Part shown: positions 56,305-64,000 of the stretch, piece after piece
Numbering within the stretch: the stretch's first letter is position 1
How the letters are laid out: the number at the start of each line of letters is the position of its first letter
Assembly (NCBI GenBank): GCA_949318235.1
Contig: OX439127.1
Span: 32,670,373-32,734,372 of the forward strand
Reading direction: 5' to 3'
Source: Ecdyonurus torrentis
Lineage: Eukaryota > Arthropoda > Insecta > Ephemeroptera > Heptageniidae
Length of the DNA: 64,000 bases
The notes under the pieces: model-generated
The model's input: the letters and a program-made list of their open reading frames with translations, nothing else
Database searches by the model: none
Told to the model about the DNA's origin: nothing
Position numbers and translations under genes: made by a program

Positions 56305-57352
56305 CAATTTAAATATTTTCTGATTTAAATAACAAACACAGTTTTAATACAAATATTCAACTGTGCAAATGAAGTAAAAAATTTTATATTGAAGTTTTCA
56401 TTGATAAGCCGATGCAACACATATCTAGCACGAATGCAAAAAAAAAAAAATATATTTATATAATACCGATTCCTGACGAACGTATATTTATCTCTCTAGC
56501 TCTCATATTTACACGATTCACATTTTATACTCGCAATTTTATTTAATATAAAGTTTGCATTTATATGTTTGCATGTTTGTGAGAGATATTCTTATATCAA
56601 TATCTCTCGTTGTAATAATTTTACTAATTTTCAATACTTTAATTTTACAGGTCAAATTTTCAACTGTTTTATATAAAAATATAATGCAAAACATTTCCCC
56701 TTCCCCCCCAACAATCAAATTTACTTTGAATTTTGTTACCTTTTTACTTTTGTATATGTATTTCAAAATAAATTAAAAATGCGACAAAAGAATCATATTA
56801 TTGGATCATAAAACCCTTTGGGACGTAGTGAAAAAAAAAAATGAAAAAATGACATTATTGTTACACTATATTTTGAATGCTATATTTTGTTATAGTATGT
56901 TATACTGTATGTAATAATATTATTAAATTTGAACGTTACATATATAATTACGGATCAGTTGTGTAGTCTATTTTAAGCATTCACGTGTAATAAATACGAC
57001 AATGATCGTGCTACATGCGTACGTGTACAGTACACATACGTATTCATCTGTATAAAACAAGCCTAATGCAAACAAAGCTTGTTTATTTTTGTTTACTCTA
57101 ACTTCAATAAAACAACAAAATTTAATGGTCAAATGATACTTTCAAAAATAATATAGGATAAAATATCTATAAAAAATATATATATATATATAGCCTTAAT
57201 ATTCTAAAAATTATATAACTCAAAATATTATTGTTATATCTACAATCATATAAAAATAATGACTTTGATGTTATGAAATTTTAATCAATGTTTATGTATG
57301 TAAAAAGTAAATTTACTCATTATTAATTTTTCATCATTATAATATGGTCAAG

Positions 57353-57539
<187 letters not shown>

Positions 57540-59898
57540 TTCATTATAATGAATTGTTAATAAATTTTGTATTTATATAGAAAGTTTGTGTTAAATTCAT
57601 AAACCAAAATCATATCGTTAAACAAGCTCCAAAGTCACGCAAACTAAAATCCACATTTAAAGTTTATATTATTCATTGTTTTTTATTATTATTATTATAT
57701 TAACTGTGTAAATTTTATTTGCAGACAAAATATTTCTTCTTCTTCTTCTTCTTTTTTTTTTTTTTTTTTTTTTATTCAAACTTAAAATTTAGGTATATGT
57801 AGAATAATACGTGTGAAGGGAAGTATTTTATTTTTTATAATTAAACTTTGTTTTCATATGATCTACATAGTATATAATAATTTATTGAAACGTGGTTGTA
57901 AATAAATATTTAACTGTGTGTATATTCTTTCCCTGACCATTTTCCTGCTTGCTATTCAATATTCTATTAAATAAACACTACTTTCTATATAACATACAGG
58001 ATACTATTGAAACAATTTTCTCTATATTTATATAAAATAGAATTTTTTTAATAAAATAAAATATGCATATTTTATTTATTCGAGTTTTTTTTTTCTTTTT
58101 TAACTATATTATTATTTTTTTTCTATAATATAAAAGTTGTATATAAAGGTAAAAGAAAAAAGAAGAAGATTCCATTACTTATGTTGATTAAGTATAAAAA
58201 TACAGTACTACTATATTCATACAAAAAACAAAGGTAGAAAAGTATATACAGTAAATAAGAAGAACGTAAATCGAGTTGTATTTTATTTAAATGATGTAGC
58301 GTAGTAAGTTTTTTCATTTGCTTTGACAAACGGGAATAAAAGTGGAAGCTTATAGTCACGGGGGGTTTGTTTACTTATTTGCCCTACTCTCAGTAAGTGC
58401 AAGCCTTTTTTTTATTATTTTTTTTATCAACGACTCTCTTACTCCGGGAAAATGCTCTCTTTCTCTCTCGCTCTCTCTCTATCTCTATTTTTAACATCTC
58501 GTGACTGAACAATTCAAATAAATCACATGTAATATCGTAAATTGAACTATAAACAACATTTCACTGTTCATAAAAAGCAAATATTGTGCATTTCTTTCTC
58601 TCTATTTCCAGAGCAATAGGAAACATATTCTATAAAACAATATTTAAGATAAACTCTTTGAGTTCATTTCCAATCTTGACACAATACTAGAAACACAGGC
58701 TATTCTTATATGAAGTCGCGCGCTTTCTTGTTCGACTATCCCATATTCAATTATTTAAACTGTGATTTTAAATACAATTTACATAATGGTAGTTGAAAAA
58801 GTAAAGCTAGGAAATTATAGTTTACTTTTTTTTTTTTTTTTTGTCTACAGTAATTCATGAGCAATGAGCATGTTAAGAAAATTACATGGTATATATCTTG
58901 AATTAATTAACAATTCAAAATGAGTATAGTTTATACAAGTTCCGAAATATAGACTTTTCTTCAGATCTGCTTCCGATTCAAGCACTTTTTATGTGAAAAA
59001 TAAAATAGGACAAAACAAAAACAAACATGCTGGGTATTTCTATAGTTTGGAGTTTGTGAGCTACTCGTCACTTCAGCTGCAGTAGAAGCTAAACTAGTTT
59101 TTTTTTTAATTGCATAAATGTGATACATTTACAAGTTACGTAAATTGGATTACATTTCTCAACATCACGATCTGCTATCATGGTCTCGAATCAGTTAATA
59201 CATTTGTCAACGTGTTTCTTTTTTTCTTTTTTTATTTATTTTTTTTCTTCTTTTTTTTTTTTTCTTGGAAATAAACATCGTTATTTATTTATGGTATTCT
59301 AGTTTGATATAACATCTTAAGTTCACGGGTGTTTTAGTCCCAAGAATAGCATTGCAAATTCTTGAATGGTAAATTACCGTATCGTACAAGGTTGAGTGTA
59401 CAGTACGTATTTGCTTCTTTCTGTATATATTCTGCCTCTCATTCCAGTAAATTTAACCAAAAATAATGCCAGCTATATCTAACGTCACATCTAAAATAAA
59501 ATGTCCTATTTCAATTCTCAGCAACTCTCTGTTTTGTTTTCCTTGACTTTTCCTTTTTTATCCTTTATCATCATGTTACCAATATAACTATTTTTTATTA
59601 TAGTTTTCAGGATTTACAAAAAAAAAATAATAATAATAATAATAATAATAAAACGAATGCAATGTAAATATGTAAGTAAATAAGTTATTTTTAGTTATTA
59701 GCATAAGTTTTTGTATTTATTGTTGAAAATGACGAGACAGGTAGAAAAATAATACAGTATATTGTCACTATATGTAAACTATATCTAATAAATAATTAAA
59801 TATGAAATTAATCCCAAATCGTTTTTCGGAGGAAAAACGACAACATAAAATTCAAAATAAAAAGATCAAAATTATCAATATGCTTTTATTATATTTAT

Positions 59899-60072
<174 letters not shown>

Positions 60073-60649
60073 AAACTTAATATTAGTAATATGTATAGCG
60101 TTTAGATTTGGAGTTAATCGAAAAATGTTAAAGAAGCTGCACAGTTGCTAGCTATTGATATGGTATATAGAATTTGTGCAAAACACATGGATAATTACGA
60201 TGGTATCCATATTATCATGTATAATTTACGGTACCAAATTAGCTTCACTTACATAGCTTTCCTGGCAAGTACAGGTACCATGTCTTGAAGCAATAAAAAC
60301 AATTATATAAATTAATCAGTTACAATTAACATGCCTCGGAGTTATTCTTTGTTGTCATATCAATTTTCTTAATTCTTTATAGCTTACTTTAAAAGCTAAT
60401 GTACATAAATAATTATATTTAAATTATGAAATGATAGATTATAAATATACTTAAATAGAATATAATATATTATATTCTATTAAAATTATATATTATATAT
60501 ATTTTATTAGATTTAAGTATCTAAAACTGTAAAAACAAAAGTATTATTACCAATTACAAAGGAAATGGTAATTAATAATGATTTGAAGCAGTAAAAGTAT
60601 ATCTTGAATTGATTATTAATTAAAAACACAATTGAATTAAAAAATAAAA

Positions 60650-60650
<1 letters not shown>

Positions 60651-60698
<48 letters not shown>
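60651..60698. repeat. (AT)n microsatellite
   Basis: 48 bp of TA repeat. Confidence 0.95.
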
Positions 60699-60700
<2 letters not shown>

Positions 60701-61053
60701 CAATCAAGTGTTTAACAAAATATAAATTTGTTTTACTTCTATAGATATTCTTAGAATAGGGTAAAAATAAAACTTGTGTTTAGATACAATTTACTTTGAA
60801 GAATCTTGAAAATATAGTTTCTTTTAAATACTAAAGAAATAGAGTTTCTACTTTTATTTGTAATAGTACGTAAATCGAAAACGTTCAAACAAACGAGTAT
60901 TTTTTTCCTCTTTCTATTCCATGTACAGAATTTCCGTAGGGAATGAAAGTTTCAAGTTGTTTGCAAGGAGAACTGTGTACTCACTTCTTTGTTATACAGA
61001 CAATACAACGTTCAACTCTGATATTTAATTGATAAATATTCCTTAACCTAACA

Positions 61054-61100
<47 letters not shown>

Positions 61101-61340
61101 TTACTCAACGTTGCCCTCATTTTGACATAATGTGAAAGATAGGCAACCAGTTGAACACAAGTAACAACCAGGTTGCATAACTGTCAAGGGGTTTCAATGA
61201 CGCCATACTGTTATACTGTAAAAGAAAATGTGACCTATTTTTTTTCCTTTTTTTAAATATAATTTTCATTAAAAATAGAAAATAATAATTATAATGACAA
61301 TATAATTATACACTTCTTTTCTTTTTTAAATACTTAATTG

Positions 61341-61344
<4 letters not shown>

Positions 61345-61416
<72 letters not shown>
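61345..61416. repeat. (AT)n microsatellite abutting the left end of the PLE palindrome
   Basis: About 70 bp of uninterrupted AT repeat runs directly into the left arm (ATATATGATAAAAATT). With the matching array at the right end, it suggests insertion into an AT tract. Confidence 0.95.
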
Positions 61417-61419
<3 letters not shown>

Positions 61420-61596
61420 AAAAATTTCATTTTTGTCTTACCTTCTGTAAAACAACTGGGCTTTCACTCGCTGCTTAATTTGATGATAAAAATAACACAC
61501 AACACCAAAACTTGTCACTATATAAATTAATAAAATACTCAATTCACAGTTTTTAAAAATCTATATACATAGCTATGTTATATTCACACACAATTG

Positions 61597-61651
61597 TAAC
61601 GTTTTCGAGGGCGTATATAAAACTATATACTTGTCTGCCTCTCTTCATCAG
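61597..61651 (-). ncRNA. hammerhead-ribozyme-like core after the PLE stop codon (left arm)
   Basis: This is the mirror image of the right-arm motif: on the minus strand CTGATGA is at 61651-61645, GAAA at 61606-61603 and TTA at 61599-61597. The same interrupted stem II can form, with the same weak stems I and III. Its meaning depends on whether the palindrome is real. If so, two convergent ribozyme-like ends flank the element, as in PLE terminal repeats, although here they are inverted. Confidence 0.4.
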
Positions 61652-61652
61652 C

Positions 61653-62558
61653 TTACTGACTCTTGCTCACGAGGCGAGCCGACCTCCGCAATGGGGGGTG
61701 TGGCTCGTTCTCGTCAGGTGGTTTATTATTATTTACATTTTCACCTGTACGGTCACGTGGTACACTTTTCTTAAAAGAATCTATGAGTGGAATCCAAATA
61801 GGTGGTAATTCAAAACTGGGCTGACTGATTGTTTCATTTTTTCTTCTTGCCATTTCTATTGATTCTAATATTTTTCTTTTTTTATAGTGACTCTCTCTTC
61901 CTATTACTTTTGTTTTTTCCCATAGAATTTGATGATTACTTTCCAGCGCATGATCTACTAGTTTTGAATATCCTGTATCTCTTTTTTCTATTTTTTGCCT
62001 GTGTTCATTCACCCTGATCTCTAATGGTCGACCTGTTTCTCCGATATATTCTTTCTCACAAACACAGGGAATAGAATATACTACATCTTTATTCATATTT
62101 TTCTTCATGTCTGGTTTTGTACGTGCTAAACTTGATTTTAATGTTTCTTTTGAAGAACAAACAATACGAAGATTGACTCCTTTACCTATACGTTGTATTT
62201 TTTCACTCAAACCTTGTATATAGGGGATGCAGATAGTTGCGTCTGGTTTCTTTTCTTCTGTTTTGTTTTTTTCTGTGCGGTTTTTATTTTTTATTTTAGC
62301 AACAACATGTAATGGATAGTCATTTTCTCTTAAAATCTCTTCTATTTTATTAATTTCTTCATTTCTTACGTTGTTATCATTGCAGTGCGTTTTTGCCCTA
62401 TGTAACAATGTAGCTGCTATACCTGTTTTTGTTGAGTGTGGATGATTTGAGTTAAAATTCAGATATCTTCCACTGTCTGTCACTTTTCTATAGACTGAAG
62501 TTGTAATTTTGTTTTCTTTAGATCTAGATGTACGTGTAAAAAGATCTAAAGAAAACAA
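61653..62558 (-). CDS. Penelope-like element polyprotein, C-terminal part: RT end plus GIY-YIG endonuclease (left arm)
   Basis: This is the mirror copy of the right-arm gene. From residue 12 on the 301-residue translation is identical to it; residues 7-11 differ because they come from the spacer read on the other strand. The same motifs are present: TSVYRK (20-25), the VVY (159-161) and YIG (171-173) nuclease signatures, Arg182 and Glu232. Reading upstream, the frame crosses into the opposite arm and meets a stop at 62574-62576 without an ATG, so there is no native start. The first six residues in each frame come from the antisense of the other arm, which shows the apparent N-terminus is a product of the palindrome. 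Complete identity with the partner implies a very recent duplication, gene conversion between arms, or an assembly fold-back. Confidence 0.85.
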   Translation of the reverse strand: MFSLDLFTRTSRSKENKITTSVYRKVTDSGRYLNFNSNHPHSTKTGIAATLLHRAKTHCNDNNVRNEEINKIEEILRENDYPLHVVAKIKNKNRTEKNKTEEKKPDATICIPYIQGLSEKIQRIGKGVNLRIVCSSKETLKSSLARTKPDMKKNMNKDVVYSIPCVCEKEYIGETGRPLEIRVNEHRQKIEKRDTGYSKLVDHALESNHQILWEKTKVIGRESHYKKRKILESIEMARRKNETISQPSFELPPIWIPLIDSFKKSVPRDRTGENVNNNKPPDENEPHPPLRRSARLVSKSQ

Positions 62559-63414
62559 AATTACAACTTCAGTCTATAGAAAAGTGACAGACAGTGGAAG
62601 ATATCTGAATTTTAACTCAAATCATCCACACTCAACAAAAACAGGTATAGCAGCTACATTGTTACATAGGGCAAAAACGCACTGCAATGATAACAACGTA
62701 AGAAATGAAGAAATTAATAAAATAGAAGAGATTTTAAGAGAAAATGACTATCCATTACATGTTGTTGCTAAAATAAAAAATAAAAACCGCACAGAAAAAA
62801 ACAAAACAGAAGAAAAGAAACCAGACGCAACTATCTGCATCCCCTATATACAAGGTTTGAGTGAAAAAATACAACGTATAGGTAAAGGAGTCAATCTTCG
62901 TATTGTTTGTTCTTCAAAAGAAACATTAAAATCAAGTTTAGCACGTACAAAACCAGACATGAAGAAAAATATGAATAAAGATGTAGTATATTCTATTCCC
63001 TGTGTTTGTGAGAAAGAATATATCGGAGAAACAGGTCGACCATTAGAGATCAGGGTGAATGAACACAGGCAAAAAATAGAAAAAAGAGATACAGGATATT
63101 CAAAACTAGTAGATCATGCGCTGGAAAGTAATCATCAAATTCTATGGGAAAAAACAAAAGTAATAGGAAGAGAGAGTCACTATAAAAAAAGAAAAATATT
63201 AGAATCAATAGAAATGGCAAGAAGAAAAAATGAAACAATCAGTCAGCCCAGTTTTGAATTACCACCTATTTGGATTCCACTCATAGATTCTTTTAAGAAA
63301 AGTGTACCACGTGACCGTACAGGTGAAAATGTAAATAATAATAAACCACCTGACGAGAACGAGCCACACCCCCCATTGCGGAGGTCGGCTCGCCTCGTGA
63401 GCAAGAGTCAGTAA
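62509..63414 (+). CDS. Penelope-like element polyprotein, C-terminal part: RT end plus GIY-YIG endonuclease (right arm)
   Basis: The open frame gives 301 residues, but the first dozen come from the opposite arm and spacer. The first codon is TTG and the first ATG is residue 151, so this is a 5'-truncated retroelement gene, not a complete one. Residues 19-40 (TTSVYRKVTDSGRYLNFNSN, then HP) match the conserved block at the end of the PLE reverse transcriptase. Residues 60-150 are a lysine-rich linker. The GIY-YIG nuclease spans about 158-240: VVYSIPC (159-165), EYIGETGR (170-177), the likely catalytic Arg in LEIRVNEH (182), and RKILESIEM with the likely metal-binding Glu at 232. Two cysteines (165, 167) lie between the GIY-like and YIG motifs. 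A proline-rich then basic tail ends RRSARLVSKSQ. In the family this nuclease nicks target DNA for reverse transcription in the nucleus. No stop or frameshift is seen, so the insertion is probably young. Confidence 0.85.
   Translation: MFSLDLDVRVKRSKENKITTSVYRKVTDSGRYLNFNSNHPHSTKTGIAATLLHRAKTHCNDNNVRNEEINKIEEILRENDYPLHVVAKIKNKNRTEKNKTEEKKPDATICIPYIQGLSEKIQRIGKGVNLRIVCSSKETLKSSLARTKPDMKKNMNKDVVYSIPCVCEKEYIGETGRPLEIRVNEHRQKIEKRDTGYSKLVDHALESNHQILWEKTKVIGRESHYKKRKILESIEMARRKNETISQPSFELPPIWIPLIDSFKKSVPRDRTGENVNNNKPPDENEPHPPLRRSARLVSKSQ
62526..62541. other. 16-bp spacer at the centre of the PLE palindrome
   Basis: The bases AGATGTACGTGTAAAA separate the two arms. Both arms begin with AGATCTAAAG read outward. 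The first spacer bases on each side do not pair, which fixes the arm boundaries at 62525 and 62542. The spacer could be target DNA, filler made at the junction, or residual element sequence. It contains a short ACGT self-complement but no other recognised motif. Confidence 0.85.
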
Positions 63415-63415
63415 G

Positions 63416-63470
63416 CTGATGAAGAGAGGCAGACAAGTATATAGTTTTATATACGCCCTCGAAAACGTTA
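63416..63470 (+). ncRNA. hammerhead-ribozyme-like core after the PLE stop codon (right arm)
   Basis: CTGATGA (63416-63422) begins one base after the TAA stop. GAAA lies at 63461-63464 and a TTA triplet, which fits the NUH cleavage-site rule, at 63468-63470. Between the core boxes, GAG and GGC (63424-63430, split by one A) can pair with GCC and CTC just before GAAA, giving a stem II with one extra A at its base, one bulged A and an AU-rich loop. Known: PLEs carry hammerhead motifs in their terminal repeats. Weak points: I see almost no stem I pairing beyond one G-C pair, and stem III would be only two A-U pairs around CG. That resembles minimal forms thought to act as dimers, or a decayed ribozyme. 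Confidence 0.42.
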
Positions 63471-63683
63471 CAATTGTGTGTGAATATAACATAGCTATGT
63501 ATATAGATTTTTAAAAACTGTGAATTGAGTATTTTATTAATTTATATAGTGACAAGTTTTGGTGTTGTGTGTTATTTTTATCATCAAATTAAGCAGCGAG
63601 TGAAAGCCCAGTTGTTTTACAGAAGGTAAGACAAAAATGAAATTTTTATCATCATGTCACCTCGCTCGATATTCAAATTTTCA

Positions 63684-64000
<317 letters not shown>

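Larger units (their letters stand above)
61415..63652. mobile_element. Penelope-like retroelement, two 5'-truncated copies head to head as a near-perfect palindrome
   Basis: Seen: arms 61415-62525 and 62542-63652 are reverse complements of identical length (1,111 bp each). They pair base for base wherever I compared them, with no net indel, and are separated by a 16-bp non-palindromic spacer. Each arm carries one outward-reading ORF, a hammerhead-like core and about 190-240 bp of 3' sequence. Both arms start at the same point inside the element and lack the palm and fingers of the reverse transcriptase. Known: PLEs encode an RT joined to a GIY-YIG endonuclease and are often found as truncated inverted or tandem copies. 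Inferred: one fold-back event during or after insertion made both arms, because two independent insertions would not share a 5' breakpoint. An assembly or read fold-back artefact is the main alternative. The left arm runs straight into (AT)n; the right arm has about 35 bp of other sequence before its (AT)n. Confidence 0.9.

Noticed and set aside
60870..60890. CGAAAACGTT resembling the GAAA side of the PLE hammerhead motif
   Set aside because: No CTGATGA box, stem II or neighbouring PLE sequence is present.
61575..63492. Small frames antisense to the PLE genes (61575-61808, 61829-62017, 63050-63238, 63259-63492)
   Set aside because: They are shadows of the endonuclease frames, and each occurs twice only because of the palindrome.

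Overview
The window looks like nuclear DNA of an invertebrate animal that is very rich in simple repeats. By eye it is about three-quarters A+T. It holds dozens of long (AT)n, (CT)n/(GA)n and (GT)n arrays, the largest about 208 bp, plus many poly-A/poly-T runs. Everything else I can recognise is a transposable element or a relic of one. I see no operons, bacterial-style genes, tRNAs, CRISPR arrays or convincing host protein-coding gene. Dense microsatellites, a Penelope-like retroelement, hAT- and mariner-like non-autonomous elements and a 5S-like sequence would fit, for example, a decapod crustacean or a cephalopod, but the sequence does not settle the taxon.

The only substantial coding sequence is at 61.4-63.7 kb. 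Two head-to-head copies of the 3' part of a Penelope-like element (PLE) form an essentially perfect 1,111-bp inverted repeat around a 16-bp spacer. Each arm encodes the end of the reverse transcriptase, a GIY-YIG endonuclease and a basic tail, and has a hammerhead-ribozyme-like core just past the stop codon. A diverged scrap of a related PLE terminus lies near 39.1-39.2 kb.

The rest of the recognisable content is palindromic, MITE-like elements: a TTAA-ended family with three copies (7.1, 22.95 and 49.4 kb); a second TTAA-ended fold-back (14.9 kb); a fold-back family of about 340 bp (20.5 and 27.6 kb) whose copies each sit at the centre of another palindrome; a large fold-back with similar ends (54.5 kb); a short 109-bp palindrome (34.0 kb); a mariner-like element with TA flanks (34.4 kb); a TIR element inside a TA microsatellite (40.3 kb); and further TIR elements at 24.0, 31.8 and 47.8 kb. 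The 14.3-17.3 kb stretch reads as a decayed hAT-like element of about 3 kb carrying other insertions. A 5S rRNA-like segment lies at 9.7 kb and a possible LINE ORF2 end at 36.2 kb.

Layout: 0-7 kb simple repeats; 7-10 kb TTAA fold-back and 5S-like segment; 14-17.3 kb hAT-like composite; 20-28 kb fold-back families; 31-41 kb MITEs, LINE and PLE relics; 41-54 kb mostly simple repeats with a G-rich islet at 47 kb; 54.5-55 kb large fold-back; 55-61 kb simple repeats; 61.4-63.7 kb PLE palindrome. Nothing here works as a gene set. It is a repeat-dominated intergenic or intronic region shaped by transposon insertion and microsatellite expansion.
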